A DNA stretch of 64,000 bases, from positions 1 through 64,000 of the forward strand of contig VXNL01000110.1 in NCBI GenBank assembly GCA_009840635.1, in the 5' to 3' direction. The notes beneath the pieces are model-generated. The model was not told the origin of the DNA. It searched no databases and saw only the letters and a list, made by a program, of their open reading frames with translations. Positions 26,981-37,082 of this stretch are shown in pieces (the stretch's first letter is position 1; each line of letters opens with the position of its first letter). This DNA comes from Acidobacteriota bacterium (GTDB lineage: Bacteria; Acidobacteriota; Vicinamibacteria; Marinacidobacterales; Marinacidobacteraceae). Made by a program: the position numbers and the translations under genes.

Positions 26981-27034
26981 CGCCGTGCGCAGCGCGGAGC
27001 GCCGCGCGTGCCGGTCTGGAGACCGGCGCTCCCC
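26981..27034 (+). repeat. Dispersed nested-palindrome repeat, copy D
   Basis: Nearly identical to copy A. The first hairpin has one mismatch in its left arm. The second, at 27010-27027, is a perfect GCCGGTCTGGAGACCGGC followed by GCTCCCC. It lies just upstream of metH between divergent genes. Because it has no stop codons, it extends the metH frame upstream by 49 false residues. Confidence 0.85.
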
Positions 27035-27039
27035 GCTCC

Positions 27040-27045
27040 TAGACT
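27040..27045 (+). promoter_or_regulatory. Candidate -10 box (TAGACT) for metH
   Basis: TAGACT ends 11 bases before the metH ATG, directly after the palindromic repeat. The metH start has no Shine-Dalgarno sequence. Confidence 0.4.
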
Positions 27046-27056
27046 TCCGGTCGCGG

Positions 27057-30000
27057 ATGAGCGCCACGAGAATCGGCCGGCCCGGATTCCTGCGGGCGAT
27101 CTCCGAACGGATCGTGGTCTTCGACGGCGCCATCGGAACGATGCTGCAGGCCGAGCGCCTGGACGAGGCGGGTTTTCGGGGCGAGCTCCTGCGGGAACAT
27201 CCGAAACCGCTCCAGGGGCTCCACGACGTCCTGTCCCTGACCCGCCCGGAGCTGGTGGAGAAGGTGCACCACCTCTACCTCGACGCCGGCGCGGACGCCC
27301 TCACCACCAACACGTTCAACGCGAACGCCGTCTCCCTCCTCGACTACGGCCTCGAAGAACGGGCGTTCGAAATCAACCGCCGCGGAGCGGAAACGGCGCG
27401 CCGGGTCGCCGACGCCGCGGGGCGCGACTGTTTCGTGCTGGGCTCCATGGGACCCACCAACCGGACCCTGAGCGTGTCTCCCGACGTCTCGGACCCCGCC
27501 TTCCGGGCCATTTCCTGGGACGCGTTGCGGGACGCCTACCGCGAGCAGGCAGCGGGTCTCCTGGCGGGCGGGGCCGATCTCCTGCTCGTCGAGACCTGTT
27601 TCGACACCCTGAACGCCAAGGCGGCGCTCGCGGCCAGCCGGGACGCCATCGCCGAGGCGCCGGGGGACCCCGGGCTTCTCGTCTCCTTCACTTCCGTGGA
27701 TCAGGGGGGGCGCAATCTCACCGGGCAGGACTCCGAAGCCTTCTGGGTCTCCGTCGAGCACGCCGAGGTGACGGCCGCCGGGGTGAACTGCTCGATCGGG
27801 GCCGAGGCAATGCGCCCCATCGTCGAGACCCTGTCCCGCCTCGCTCCGGTTCCGGTGGGCGCGGTCCCGAATGCCGGGCTTCCGAACGAACTCGGCGGCT
27901 ATGACGAGGCGCCGGAAGTCACTGCCGCGGCGCTGGGCGCCCTCGCGAAGGACGGTCTCGTCAACTTCGTCGGCGGCTGCTGCGGCACCACCCCGGAGCA
28001 CATCCGCGCGGTCCGGAGTGCGGTGACCCGCAGCCGGCCGCGCCAACCTCCCGCACGTTCCCCAAGGCTCCGCCTCGCCGGCACCGAACCCCTGGTGCGG
28101 CCGGAATCGGCCTTCCTGGTGGTGGGCGAGCGCACCAACGTGACCGGTTCGCGCCGCTTTGCCCGCCTGATCCGGAACGACCAGTTCGAAGCGGCGGTCT
28201 CGGTGGCGAGGGATCAGGTCGCGGGCGGCGCCAACCTGCTCGACGTGAACATGGACGAGGGTCTTCTCGAATCCGAAGCCGCCATGGGCCGGTTCCTGCG
28301 GCTGATCGCCATGGAACCCGACGTCGCCCGGCTCCCGATCATCGTGGACAGCTCGCGGATCGAGGTCATCGAGGCCGGACTCCGCGCCCTTCCGGGCAAG
28401 GGGGTGGTCAACTCGCTGTCGCTCAAGGACGGTGAGGACGCCTTCCTCGCCGCGGCTCGCCGCATCCGCCGGTTCGGGGCCGCCGTCATCGTGATGGCGT
28501 TCGACGAGGAGGGACAGGCGGTGGACGCGGAGCGCAAGACCGCCATCTGCGCGCGCGCCTACCGGCTGCTGACCGAACGGGCGGGATTTCCGCCCGAGGA
28601 CATCATCTTCGATCCGAACGTCCTCGCCGTCGCCACCGGCATCGCCGAGCACGACCGGTACGCCGTCGAGTTCATCGACGCCATCCCCGGGATTCGGGCG
28701 GCCTGCCCGGGATCCCTGATCTCCGGGGGCATCTCCAACCTGTCCTTCGCGTTTCGGGGCAACGAGGGCGTCCGGCAGGCTATGAACGCAGTCTTCCTGC
28801 ACCATGCGATCGCGGCCGGACTCGACATGGGGATCGTGAACGCCGGGCGGCTGCCGGTCTACGACGAGATCGAGGAGACGCTCCGGGAGCGCGTCGAAGA
28901 CGTCGTCCTCGCCCGGCGCGGCGACGCGACGGAGCGGCTCCTGGCGGTTGCCGATCGAGCCGGGGCGGGGCGGAAGGCGGCGGCGGCGGACGATTCATGG
29001 CGCCGGCGCCCCGTCGCCGAGCGGCTCGCCCACGCGGTGGTGAACGGCATCCTCGACTTCGTCGAACGGGACGCCGACGAGGCGCGGCGCGGAATGCCCT
29101 CGGCACTGGCCGTGATCGAGGGTCCGCTGATGGACGGCATGCGGGTGGTCGGGGACCGGTTCGGGGACGGACGGATGTTCCTCCCCCAGGTCGTCAAGAG
29201 CGCGCGGGTCATGAAGCGGGCCGTGGCCGTCCTCGAGCCGCACATGGAGACGGACGAGGCCAGCGGGCCGCGCGAGCGGATCGTCCTCGCGACGGTCAAG
29301 GGTGACGTCCACGACATCGGCAAGAGCATCGTGGGCATCGTGCTCGCCTGCAACGGCTACCGGGTGGAAGACCTCGGAGTCATGGTCCCCGCGGACCGGA
29401 TCCTCGACACCGCCCGCGAGACGAGCGCCGACCTGGTCGGCCTCTCCGGCCTCATCACCCCGTCCCTCGACGAGATGGAGCGTTTCGCCACCGAGATGGA
29501 GCGGCGGGGAGTGACCCTGCCGCTGCTCATCGGCGGCGCCACCACCTCATCCCGCCACACCGCCCTGCGAATCGCTCCCCGGCGATCGGGCCCGGTCGTC
29601 CACGTGGCCGACGCCTCGCGTACGTCGGGAGTGGTTCGCGCCCTTCTGGGCGGGAGCTCGGCGTCCTTCGTGGAGGAGAACCGCCGCCGGCAGGAAACGG
29701 AACGAAACCGCACACCTCGCCGCAGCGCGCCGCTCCTCGAGTTGGCGGCCGCCCGTCGCCGCGCTCTGGAATTCCCCGCTTCCGAGCCCATCGAGCCCGC
29801 GTTCTGGGGCCGGCGCGTCCTTCGGAACATCCCGGTGGCCGATCTGGTCCCGTACGTGGACTGGACCCCGTTCTTCCACGCCTGGGAATTCCGGGGCACC
29901 TTCCCCGACCTGCTCGACCGGGACGCCACCCGGACCGAGGCGCGCGAGCTGCACGGCAACGCCCGCGAGCGCCTCGGGAAGCTCGCGGCGGACCCGCGGC

Positions 30001-30707
30001 TGGAAGCGCGCGCCGTCTATGGGTTCTTCCCCGCCGCGAGCGAAGGCGACGACATCCTCATCTGGCGCCCCGAACGCCCGGACGAGGCGCCCGAGTCCCG
30101 GATCCCGACGCTCCGGCAGCAGGAAGATCGACCCGGGCCGCGCCTCGCGGCCGCCGACTTCCTGCGCACCGCCGAGGCGGGCCGGCCCCCGGAGGGCGGC
30201 GCGGACGTGGTCGGGGCGTTCGCCGTCACCGCCGGCCACGGGCTGGCAGACCTGATCGCCGAGGCGGAGGCCGCCGGGGACGACTACGACGCCCTCCTGC
30301 TGCGTTCGCTCGGCGACCGCCTTGCCGAGGCCCTCGCCGAGTGGCTGCACGAGCGCGCCCGCCGGGACCTCGGATACGGCGAGTCCGAGAACCTGACTCC
30401 CGAAGACCTGATCCGGGGGCGTTTCCGCGGGATCCGTCCCGCCCCCGGTTACCCCGCCACCCCGGACCTCGGCATCCTCAGCGAGATCTTCGGGCTGCTG
30501 GAGGCGGAGGAGGCCATCGGCATCGAGCTGACCGAGAACTTCGCGATCCGGCCGGCCGCTTCGGTAGCCGGGCTCTATTTCGCGAGTCCCGAGTCGCGCT
30601 ACTTCTCCGTCGGGACGATCGGCCGGGACCAACTCGAGGACTACGCCCGCCGCCGGGGTATTCCCGTCGCGGCGGCTGAACGCCTCCTCCGCCGCCACCT
30701 GGGGTAG
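27057..30707 (+). CDS. metH: Cobalamin-dependent methionine synthase
   Basis: 1216 aa with the full MetH domain order. The homocysteine domain (1-325) has zinc ligands C245 (VNCSIG), C308 and C309 (GGCCGT). The methyl-THF domain starts near 350 (GERTNVTGS at 357). The helical cap and B12 domain hold DVHDIG at 750-755, with H752 as the lower cobalt ligand. The C-terminal activation domain covers about 890-1216. It moves the methyl group of methyl-THF to homocysteine through cobalamin. The longer frame upstream is repeat sequence, so the ATG at 27057 is chosen. No cobalamin or SAM riboswitch was recognised in the short upstream gap. Confidence 0.95.
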   Translation: MSATRIGRPGFLRAISERIVVFDGAIGTMLQAERLDEAGFRGELLREHPKPLQGLHDVLSLTRPELVEKVHHLYLDAGADALTTNTFNANAVSLLDYGLEERAFEINRRGAETARRVADAAGRDCFVLGSMGPTNRTLSVSPDVSDPAFRAISWDALRDAYREQAAGLLAGGADLLLVETCFDTLNAKAALAASRDAIAEAPGDPGLLVSFTSVDQGGRNLTGQDSEAFWVSVEHAEVTAAGVNCSIGAEAMRPIVETLSRLAPVPVGAVPNAGLPNELGGYDEAPEVTAAALGALAKDGLVNFVGGCCGTTPEHIRAVRSAVTRSRPRQPPARSPRLRLAGTEPLVRPESAFLVVGERTNVTGSRRFARLIRNDQFEAAVSVARDQVAGGANLLDVNMDEGLLESEAAMGRFLRLIAMEPDVARLPIIVDSSRIEVIEAGLRALPGKGVVNSLSLKDGEDAFLAAARRIRRFGAAVIVMAFDEEGQAVDAERKTAICARAYRLLTERAGFPPEDIIFDPNVLAVATGIAEHDRYAVEFIDAIPGIRAACPGSLISGGISNLSFAFRGNEGVRQAMNAVFLHHAIAAGLDMGIVNAGRLPVYDEIEETLRERVEDVVLARRGDATERLLAVADRAGAGRKAAAADDSWRRRPVAERLAHAVVNGILDFVERDADEARRGMPSALAVIEGPLMDGMRVVGDRFGDGRMFLPQVVKSARVMKRAVAVLEPHMETDEASGPRERIVLATVKGDVHDIGKSIVGIVLACNGYRVEDLGVMVPADRILDTARETSADLVGLSGLITPSLDEMERFATEMERRGVTLPLLIGGATTSSRHTALRIAPRRSGPVVHVADASRTSGVVRALLGGSSASFVEENRRRQETERNRTPRRSAPLLELAAARRRALEFPASEPIEPAFWGRRVLRNIPVADLVPYVDWTPFFHAWEFRGTFPDLLDRDATRTEARELHGNARERLGKLAADPRLEARAVYGFFPAASEGDDILIWRPERPDEAPESRIPTLRQQEDRPGPRLAAADFLRTAEAGRPPEGGADVVGAFAVTAGHGLADLIAEAEAAGDDYDALLLRSLGDRLAEALAEWLHERARRDLGYGESENLTPEDLIRGRFRGIRPAPGYPATPDLGILSEIFGLLEAEEAIGIELTENFAIRPAASVAGLYFASPESRYFSVGTIGRDQLEDYARRRGIPVAAAERLLRRHLG

Positions 30708-30756
30708 TCGGACATGTTCGTCAGGCCCTCGTTCGACGGGATGGGTGCCGACGGAG

Positions 30757-30773
30757 TTACATCATTACATCAT
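30757..30773 (+). promoter_or_regulatory. Tandem TACATCAT repeats, likely vapBC operator
   Basis: TACATCAT at 30758-30765 is repeated perfectly at 30766-30773, 14 bases before the antitoxin ATG, in AT-rich sequence that stands out from its surroundings. Ribbon-helix-helix antitoxins usually bind short repeated sites and repress their own operon. Confidence 0.55.
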
Positions 30774-30775
30774 GG

Positions 30776-30781
30776 TATCGT
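30776..30781 (+). promoter_or_regulatory. Candidate -10 box (TATCGT) for vapBC
   Basis: TATCGT ends 6 bases before the antitoxin ATG and sits 2 bases after the tandem 8-bp repeats. Antitoxin bound there would block RNA polymerase. Confidence 0.35.
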
Positions 30782-30787
30782 TCGCGG

Positions 30788-31051
30788 ATGAAGCGTCTGC
30801 AGATTCAGCTGGACGAACCCCTTTACGACGCTCTGCGCCGGCGCGCCTTCGAGGAGCAGGCTTCCATGGCGTCGGTCGTCCGCGACGCCCTCGCCGGATC
30901 CTTCAAGAGCGTCCACCCGTCCCAGTCCACCCTCGACGACTTTGGCTTCATCGGCGCCGGAAGCAGCGAACCGCCTGCCGGCGGTCCGGTGTCCGTGCGT
31001 CACGATGAGTTTCTGGACGAAGCCATTGCGGCGCGGTTCCCGAAGCCGTGA
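30788..31051 (+). CDS. Ribbon-helix-helix antitoxin (VapB/CopG type)
   Basis: 87 aa. The first 40 residues (MKRLQIQLDEPLYDALRRRA, then SMASVVRDAL) follow the ribbon-helix-helix pattern of a beta strand and two helices that binds DNA as a dimer. The remaining residues are looser and probably wrap the toxin. Its stop overlaps the toxin GTG by four bases (GTGA), the usual coupled antitoxin-toxin order. Tandem 8-bp repeats just upstream are a likely autoregulatory operator. Confidence 0.82.
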   Translation: MKRLQIQLDEPLYDALRRRAFEEQASMASVVRDALAGSFKSVHPSQSTLDDFGFIGAGSSEPPAGGPVSVRHDEFLDEAIAARFPKP

Positions 31052-31446
31052 TCTTTCTGGACACGTCGCTCGTCTACGCGCTCGCCGACCAGCGGGACCA
31101 ATTCCATCAGGTCGCACGCGGCCGATTCGAGACCGCCCTCCAGAGCCGCCGGGCGCTCGTCACCCACAGCTACGTGCTGGTGGAATCCATGGCGCTGCTG
31201 CAGCGGCGGCTGGGTCTCCAGGCGGCGCTTCAGTTCTCTCGGGATGCGTCGGCGTTTGAAATCGAGTGGGTCAGCGCCGCGCTGCACCGTGAAGCCGTAC
31301 GCGCGCTGGCGGCGGGCGCCGGGACCACTCTCGTGGATCAGGTGAGCTTCGCCGTAATGCGCCGCCGAGGGATTGGCGAAGCGCTCACGCTCGATACGGA
31401 CTTCGTCACGGCCGGATTCCGGCTCTTCGGGACCGACGCCTCCTGA
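31048..31446 (+). CDS. PIN-domain ribonuclease toxin (VapC type)
   Basis: 132 aa from a GTG overlapping the antitoxin stop. The PIN acidic residues are in place: D5 (FLDTS), E46 (VLVES), D97 (LVDQVSF) and D116 with D118 (TLDTDF). These bind the magnesium ions that cut RNA. VapC toxins cleave tRNA or rRNA and halt growth when the antitoxin is lost. The gene ends 21 bases before a convergent ferredoxin gene. Confidence 0.88.
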   Translation: MIFLDTSLVYALADQRDQFHQVARGRFETALQSRRALVTHSYVLVESMALLQRRLGLQAALQFSRDASAFEIEWVSAALHREAVRALAAGAGTTLVDQVSFAVMRRRGIGEALTLDTDFVTAGFRLFGTDAS

Positions 31447-31467
31447 GCGCCCACGCCCCCAGGGGCT

Positions 31468-31836
31468 TCAACTGTTGCGAATGCGGTACTTCTCGACCGG
31501 CGTTCCCCCGATCAGATGGCCCTGGATGACCTCCTCGAGGGCGCCAGGAGTCATCCCGGAGTACCAGACGCCGTCGGGATAGACCACGGCGATGGGGCCC
31601 TCGGCGCAGACCCGGAGACAGTTGGCCTTGCTGCGGGCGATGTGGCCGCCGGCCGGACCGTTCGCGAGGCCCAGTTCATCCAGCCGTCGTTTCAGGTAGA
31701 GCCAGCTCTCGCAGCCGACGCGCGGCTCGCAGCACTTGGGCTTGTCCGCGTCCGCACAGAGGAAGATGTGGCGCTCGACCCTCGAGAGATCCAGCGACTT
31801 CGCCTTCTCGGCGGCGGTGCCGGGGCCGTCGGCCAA
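31468..31836 (-). CDS. Thioredoxin-like [2Fe-2S] ferredoxin
   Basis: 122 aa. Cysteines at 27 (IFLCAD), 35, 36, 42, 73 and 77 (NCLRVCAEGP) fit the thioredoxin-fold 2Fe-2S ferredoxin family, in which four of them hold the cluster. YPDGVWYSGMTP is typical of the C-terminal half. The start is a TTG two bases after the msrA stop, and no better start was found. Co-transcription with msrA suggests a redox or oxidative-stress role, but its electron partner is unknown. Confidence 0.85.
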   Translation of the reverse strand: MADGPGTAAEKAKSLDLSRVERHIFLCADADKPKCCEPRVGCESWLYLKRRLDELGLANGPAGGHIARSKANCLRVCAEGPIAVVYPDGVWYSGMTPGALEEVIQGHLIGGTPVEKYRIRNS

Positions 31837-31838
31837 GC

Positions 31839-32480
31839 TCAGTCCGGGAGGCCCGTCGGACAGGCGACTCCGGTGCCCCCGATGCCACAGTAGCCGTCCG
31901 GGTTCTTCGCCAGGTACTGCTGGTGGTAGTCCTCCGCGTAGTAGAAGGCGGGAGCCTCGCGGATCTCGGTGGTGACCGGGCCGTATCCCGCGGTCCGGAG
32001 CCGCTCGGCATAGCCGTCGCGGGTCCTGAGCGCGATATCGCCCTGGTCGTCCCCGAGCGTGTAAATGGCCGATCGATACTGAGTCCCGACATCGTTGCCC
32101 TGACGCATTCCCTGCGTCGGATCATGGTTCTGCCAGAAGATCCGGAGCAGCCCTTCGTAGCTCACCTGCGCGGGATCGAAGACCACCCGGACGACTTCGG
32201 CGTGGCCGGTGCGGCCGGTGCAGACCTCTCGGTAGTTCGGGTTGGGCGTGAGCCCCCCGGCGTATCCCACCGCGCTCGTGTACACCCCGGGCGCCGTCCA
32301 GAACAGGCGCTCGGCGCCCCAGAAACACCCCATGCCGAACAGCGCCTCCTCCATGCTCTCCGGCCAGGGCGGGGCCAGCGGGGTCTTCAGGACGAAGTGC
32401 CTTTCCGGCACCCGCATGAGTTCCACGCGCCCCGCCAAGGCGTCGCCGGGAGACGGAAGAACGGGCTCGAGAAACCGCAT
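31839..32480 (-). CDS. msrA: Peptide-methionine (S)-S-oxide reductase
   Basis: 213 aa. The catalytic GCFWG motif has the reactive cysteine at C52. [18 protein letters not shown] and YHQQYL follow as expected. Two C-terminal cysteines (CGIGG and ACPTG) can serve as resolving residues. It repairs methionine sulfoxide in proteins. About 40 residues precede the core. A TAGACT box lies 15 bases before the ATG. It is co-transcribed with the ferredoxin gene and divergent from the aldehyde dehydrogenase gene. Confidence 0.95.
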   Translation of the reverse strand: MRFLEPVLPSPGDALAGRVELMRVPERHFVLKTPLAPPWPESMEEALFGMGCFWGAERLFWTAPGVYTSAVGYAGGLTPNPNYREVCTGRTGHAEVVRVVFDPAQVSYEGLLRIFWQNHDPTQGMRQGNDVGTQYRSAIYTLGDDQGDIALRTRDGYAERLRTAGYGPVTTEIREAPAFYYAEDYHQQYLAKNPDGYCGIGGTGVACPTGLPD

Positions 32481-32495
32481 GACCAGCCGGCCGGA

Positions 32496-32501
32496 AGTCT
32501 A
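32496..32501 (-). promoter_or_regulatory. Candidate -10 box (TAGACT) for msrA
   Basis: TAGACT on the minus strand, 15 bases before the msrA ATG in the 83-base divergent gap. It would give a very short leader. Confidence 0.35.
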
Positions 32502-32547
32502 CCCGGCAACGACCGGCCGCCCGGCCTCCGTCGCTCTCGGGGCTCCG

Positions 32548-32553
32548 TATACT
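32548..32553 (+). promoter_or_regulatory. Candidate -10 box (TATACT) for the aldehyde dehydrogenase operon
   Basis: TATACT ends 10 bases before the GTG start, in the msrA-ALDH divergent gap. No Shine-Dalgarno sequence is seen between them, so a leaderless or near-leaderless message is likely. Confidence 0.45.
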
Positions 32554-32563
32554 CGCCGCCCCG

Positions 32564-33937
32564 GTGACGAACGACCTGCCAGCACTCCTGGAGCCGGCGC
32601 GGCGGCTCGTGGAATCCGGCGAAACCGCGTCCCGCAGGTTCCGAAGCGAGGCGCTCGCGGCGCTTGCCGGTGTCCTGCGGGACGACCGCGACACCTGGGA
32701 AGACGCGCTCCGGTCGGATCTCGGGGCGCCCGCCTTCGAGACCTGGGCTACCCAGACCGGTCTCGTCCTCGCCGAGATCCGCCATGCACGGCGTCACTTG
32801 TGGCGCTGGATGCGTCCCCGCCGGGTTGGCACGCCGCTCGCCGTCATGCCGGCGCGGAGCCGGATCGAGCCGGCCCCGGTCGGGGTGGTGCTGGTCATCG
32901 CTCCCTGGAACTATCCGCTGCAACTCAGCCTGGCCCCCGCCGTGGCGGCGATCGCCGCCGGAAACGCGGTGGTGATCAAGCCCTCGGAGCACGCGCCCCG
33001 AACGGCGGAGCGGCTCGCGGCACTGGTGCCCCCCGCGCTGGCGCCGGGGCTCGTCCAGGTGGTCGAAGGAGGTCCGGAAACGGCCCAGGCGCTCATCGGC
33101 CAGGGTTTCGACCACGTCCTGTTCACCGGCAGCCGGCGCGTCGGCGCCCTGGTGGCGGAGGCGGCCGGACGCCGGCTCACCCCCGTCACCCTCGAACTGG
33201 GCGGCAAGTGCCCGGCACTCGTGGACCCGAGCGCCGACCTGCGCCTCGCGGCGCGACGCCTCGCGTGGGCGAAGTTCCTGAATGCCGGACAGACCTGCGT
33301 GGCTCCGGACTTCGTCCTCGTACCCGAGGACCGCTACGACGAATTCTCGGAGAGACTCGGCGAGAACCTCGAGCGCTTCTACGGGGGAGCCCCCGCTGAG
33401 AGTCCGGACTACGGCCGGATCGTGCACGCAACCCACTTCCGGCGCCTTGAGCGGCTTCTTTCCGGCCTGCCCCTGCGGTGGGGCGGCGAGCGGGATCCGG
33501 AGCGGCTCTACTTCGGCCCCACGGTCACCGGGCCGTGGCCCGACGGCCACGCGGCGCAGCGCGAGGAGATCTTCGGACCCATCCTGCCGCTCCTCTCCTA
33601 CCGGAACCTCGACGAAGCGCTTGCCGAGATCGGGGCACGTCCGGATCCGCTGGCGCTCTATGTGTTCGCCCGTCGGCGCGAACCCGTGCGGCGCGCCGCC
33701 GCCGTAGTACGGTCGGGGGCGCTCGTTACCAACGACGCGGTCGTTCACTGCGCCAATCCCGCGCTTCCGTTCGGTGGTGTCGGAGGGAGTGGCCATGGTT
33801 CGTACCACGGGGTCCACGGATTCGACCTGCTCTCCCAGAAGCGGGCCGTCCTGAACGCCGCGACCTGGCTCGATCCTCCGGTTCGCTACCCGCCGTACCG
33901 GGGCAAGCTGGGACTGCTCCGGCTGCTGCTCCGTTGA
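32564..33937 (+). CDS. Aldehyde dehydrogenase (NAD(P)+), ALDH3-like
   Basis: 457 aa, the short length of ALDH3-type enzymes. The catalytic cysteine is C245 in NAGQTCVAPDF, the general base is E211 in TLELGGK, and the Asn of PWNYPLQ is N116. FTGSRRVG is the nucleotide loop. It oxidises aldehydes to acids. The stop shares a base with the ATG of the kinase/M23-like/aminotransferase fusion (TGATG), so the two are co-translated. If that fusion releases an aldehyde, this enzyme would consume it. The start is a GTG. Confidence 0.92.
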   Translation: MTNDLPALLEPARRLVESGETASRRFRSEALAALAGVLRDDRDTWEDALRSDLGAPAFETWATQTGLVLAEIRHARRHLWRWMRPRRVGTPLAVMPARSRIEPAPVGVVLVIAPWNYPLQLSLAPAVAAIAAGNAVVIKPSEHAPRTAERLAALVPPALAPGLVQVVEGGPETAQALIGQGFDHVLFTGSRRVGALVAEAAGRRLTPVTLELGGKCPALVDPSADLRLAARRLAWAKFLNAGQTCVAPDFVLVPEDRYDEFSERLGENLERFYGGAPAESPDYGRIVHATHFRRLERLLSGLPLRWGGERDPERLYFGPTVTGPWPDGHAAQREEIFGPILPLLSYRNLDEALAEIGARPDPLALYVFARRREPVRRAAAVVRSGALVTNDAVVHCANPALPFGGVGGSGHGSYHGVHGFDLLSQKRAVLNAATWLDPPVRYPPYRGKLGLLRLLLR

Positions 33938-36900
33938 TGCCGAAGGCCGGGGAACTCCCGTTCCCCATCGACCCTCTCAGACACCGGCCACGGGTCGCCG
34001 CCCACGAGGCAGCCGCCATCACGGACGAGCTGTGGGGACGGAAGGCGCACGCTACTCCGCTCCCTGGCGAGCGCGACGCCAACTTTCTGCTGGACCACGG
34101 GGCAAGCGGCCGGTTCGTGCTCAAGATCAGCAGCGCCTCCGAGCGCCCCGAGCGGCTCGACCTGCAACACGGACTCATCGCGCGCGCCCTCGAGCGGAAT
34201 CCGGCGCTGCGCCTTCCGGAAACCGTCCCGAGCAAAGCCGGCGCGCACCTGGAACGGCGTGACTTCGGCGGACGCGCGCATCACGTCCGCCTCTTTCGCT
34301 ACCTCGACGGCGAGCCGCTCTCCGCCTTCCGGCGCCGGCCGCAGCCCTTGCTGGAATCGGTCGGCGGGCTTGTCGGGCGGGTCCAGCGCGCACTCGGCGG
34401 TTTCGACCATCCCGAACTCGACGTCCAGGAGATCCCCTGGGCGCCGGCCCACGCTCCCGCCGTCATCGCGGCGGCCTCCGGGATCCTCCGCGATGAGGAC
34501 GCCTCCGGAACCTACCGGGGCGTTGCCGATGCCGTCCGGGAAGCCCTGCCGGACCTCCTGGCCCTCCCCGCCGGAGCGCTCCACAACGACGCCAACGACG
34601 ACAACCTCCTCCTCGCCGCGGGCACGCCCGAAACCGCGGCGCCGGAGGACGTCGCCCTCCTGGACTTCGGGGACTCCGTCCGGGGTCCCCTGATCTGTGA
34701 GGCGGCGACGGCGGCCCTCTACACCGCCGCCACCGCATTCGAACCACTCCCGGCAGCTGCACGGGTCCTCGCCGGATTCGCGGCTGAGCGACCGGTCAGC
34801 GAGATGGAGGCGGACCTCTTCGGGGTCGCCCTCGCGACCCGGGCGCTCGTGAGCGCCGGGGTCGCGGCCCTGCGCCGGACCCGGGTGGCCGGAGCGGCGA
34901 CGGATCACTACCTGATGGCGAGCCAGGCCGGCGTGTGGCGCATGCTCCGGGCCATCGGGGCGGAAGCAGCGGAAGTGACCACAGGCCGGTTCCGGATGGC
35001 CAACGGCTTCTCCCCGCTGCCCCGACTGGCGGAGCGGCGCGCCGCCGTCCGGCGTGCCGCCGCGGACGCCGCCCGTCCCGTCACGCTGCCAGGGACTCCC
35101 GTCGCTGTGGATCTCTCGCCGGAGAGCCCGGCGATCGATCCGGGCGCCGCCGGCGAAACGCTCCGCGCGACCGTCGCGGCGGCCACCGGGGCGGCAGGTG
35201 CCGCCATCGGCCGGTATCTCGAACCGCGGGTTCCCGAAACGGCGCCGCGGGACCGTCCCCGGGCGCTGCAAGCGGAACCGGCCACCCTCCAACTGGGGAT
35301 CGAAATCTTCGTTCCTGCCGGGACGGCGGTGCGGACGCCGCTTGCCGGAGAGGTGGACTGGGCCGGTGACCAGGCCGGCAATGCCGGGAGCGGCGTTACG
35401 GCCGGCATCCGCCACGTGCTTGACGGAGAGATCTTCTGGACCTCTTATCGCCACCTCGACTCCGGATGCCTCGAGACGCTGGTTCCAGGGCGCCGTGTCG
35501 AGGCCGGAGAAGCGCTCGGCGCCGTTGCGGAGTCAGCCGGGGACGGCGCCCCTCCTCCCCACCTCCAGTTCCAGGTGCTCCTCGGCAGGTTGCGTGGCGA
35601 ACCGCCGCGGCGGACCACCGCCGCCGACCTCCCGGTCCTCGCCGCACTGAGCGCTGACCCGCTGGATTTTTTCGATCTGGGACCCGAGGCCCGCGTTCGC
35701 CCCGAAGTCCGCGAGGAACACGGAGGCCGCCTCCTCGAGGCCCGCAGGCGGCGGTTCAGCAACGCCCTGAGCATCTCCTACGACGTGCCCATCCGGGTGG
35801 TGCGCGGCCGCGGCGCCCGCCTCTACGACGATATCGGACGGGACTACCTCGACATGGTCAACAACGTCGCTCACGTGGGGCACGCGCACCCGCGGGTCGC
35901 GGACGCCATCTCCCGCCAGGCCGCACTCCTCAACACGAACACCCGCTACCTCTATCGCCAGCTCACCGACTATGCGGAACGTCTCGGGGAGACCTTCCCG
36001 CCGCCGCTGGAGGTGGTCTTCCTCACGAACTCCGGCAGCGAAGCGAACGACCTCGCGCTGCGCATCGCCCGGGCCCACCTGGGGCGGCAGACAACGCTGG
36101 CGTTCGACGGGGGCTATCACGGCAACCTCACCTCGCTCATTGACGTCAGCCCCTACAAGCTCGATGGCCGGGGAGGACGCCCCGGTCCGCCGTGGCTCCA
36201 CCGGTTGTCCATGCCGGATGGGTACCGAGGCCGTTTCCGCGAGGAAGACCGGAACTTCCCGGCGTCACTGATTGCGGACGCCGAATCCCGGGTCCGGCGG
36301 GCGGGGCCGGCGACGTTGATCGGGGAGGCCATCCTGAGCTGCGGCGGCCAGATCGTGCCGCCTCCGGGCTACCTCGGAGCCCTTTACCGGGCCGTAAGGA
36401 GCGGCGGGGGCTTGATCGTGGCCGACGAAGTCCAGACCGGTTTCGGCAGAACCGGACCGGATTTCTGGGCCTTCCTCGCGGTGCAGGAAAGGAGGGAAAC
36501 ACTCACCCCGGACATCGTCACGCTCGGCAAACCGGCCGGCAACGGGCACCCGCTCGGCGCGGTGGTGACCACCCGCGAACTCGCCCGGTCCTTCGAGACC
36601 GGGATGGAGTACTTCAACACCTTCGGCGGAAACCCGGTCTCCTGCGCCGCGGGACTCGCCGTGCTCGACGTGATCCGGGAGGAACGGCTCGCGGAACACG
36701 CCGCAGCCGTCGGCAAACAGCTCCTCGGCGGGCTGACGGCGCTCGCGAGCCGCTACCCTATCCTTGGCCACGTTCGGGGACGCGGGCTCTTTCTCGGGTT
36801 TGAAATGGTCCGGGACCCGTCGAGCCGCGAGCCCGCCACCGAGGAGGCGCGGCGGCTCGTGAACCGGCTCCGCGATTTCGGGATTCTGAACAGCACCGAC

Positions 36901-37008
36901 GGGCCGGACGCCAACGTCATCAAACTCAAGCCGCCCCTGCCCTTCTCCTCCGCCGACGCCGCCCACTACTTGGAAGTTCTCGAAACCGTCCTGGAGGAGC
37001 AGTTCTGA
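33937..37008 (+). CDS. Kinase / M23-like / class III aminotransferase-fold phospho-lyase fusion
   Basis: 1023 aa in three parts. Residues 1-340 are an aminoglycoside-phosphotransferase-like kinase with HNDANDDN (216-223, base D218) and the metal-binding DFGD (243-246). Residues about 450-565 resemble an M23 domain ([26 protein letters not shown]) but lack a clear HxH zinc site. Residues about 600-1023 are a class III PLP enzyme ([20 protein letters not shown]) with the PLP lysine at K865 ([13 protein letters not shown]). This matches bacterial fusions related to ethanolamine-phosphate and phosphohydroxylysine phospho-lyases. It probably phosphorylates an amino alcohol, then eliminates phosphate and ammonia to give an aldehyde. 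The substrate is unproven. Confidence 0.85.
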   Translation: MPKAGELPFPIDPLRHRPRVAAHEAAAITDELWGRKAHATPLPGERDANFLLDHGASGRFVLKISSASERPERLDLQHGLIARALERNPALRLPETVPSKAGAHLERRDFGGRAHHVRLFRYLDGEPLSAFRRRPQPLLESVGGLVGRVQRALGGFDHPELDVQEIPWAPAHAPAVIAAASGILRDEDASGTYRGVADAVREALPDLLALPAGALHNDANDDNLLLAAGTPETAAPEDVALLDFGDSVRGPLICEAATAALYTAATAFEPLPAAARVLAGFAAERPVSEMEADLFGVALATRALVSAGVAALRRTRVAGAATDHYLMASQAGVWRMLRAIGAEAAEVTTGRFRMANGFSPLPRLAERRAAVRRAAADAARPVTLPGTPVAVDLSPESPAIDPGAAGETLRATVAAATGAAGAAIGRYLEPRVPETAPRDRPRALQAEPATLQLGIEIFVPAGTAVRTPLAGEVDWAGDQAGNAGSGVTAGIRHVLDGEIFWTSYRHLDSGCLETLVPGRRVEAGEALGAVAESAGDGAPPPHLQFQVLLGRLRGEPPRRTTAADLPVLAALSADPLDFFDLGPEARVRPEVREEHGGRLLEARRRRFSNALSISYDVPIRVVRGRGARLYDDIGRDYLDMVNNVAHVGHAHPRVADAISRQAALLNTNTRYLYRQLTDYAERLGETFPPPLEVVFLTNSGSEANDLALRIARAHLGRQTTLAFDGGYHGNLTSLIDVSPYKLDGRGGRPGPPWLHRLSMPDGYRGRFREEDRNFPASLIADAESRVRRAGPATLIGEAILSCGGQIVPPPGYLGALYRAVRSGGGLIVADEVQTGFGRTGPDFWAFLAVQERRETLTPDIVTLGKPAGNGHPLGAVVTTRELARSFETGMEYFNTFGGNPVSCAAGLAVLDVIREERLAEHAAAVGKQLLGGLTALASRYPILGHVRGRGLFLGFEMVRDPSSREPATEEARRLVNRLRDFGILNSTDGPDANVIKLKPPLPFSSADAAHYLEVLETVLEEQF

Positions 37009-37082
37009 GCCAACTACCCGAGCCCGAGGTCGAGCCCAGTCCCCGTTCCGGCGCGGCTTCCCCCGCGGCGCCTCCGTGGAGT

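Noticed and set aside
26910..27056. N-terminal extension of MetH
   Set aside because: It translates the palindromic repeat (AERRACRSGDRRS) and does not resemble MetH; the ATG at 27057 begins the family sequence.
26879..27056. Cobalamin or SAM riboswitch upstream of metH
   Set aside because: The gap is largely filled by the dispersed repeat, and I could not recognise conserved boxes of either riboswitch. A covariance model search would settle it.
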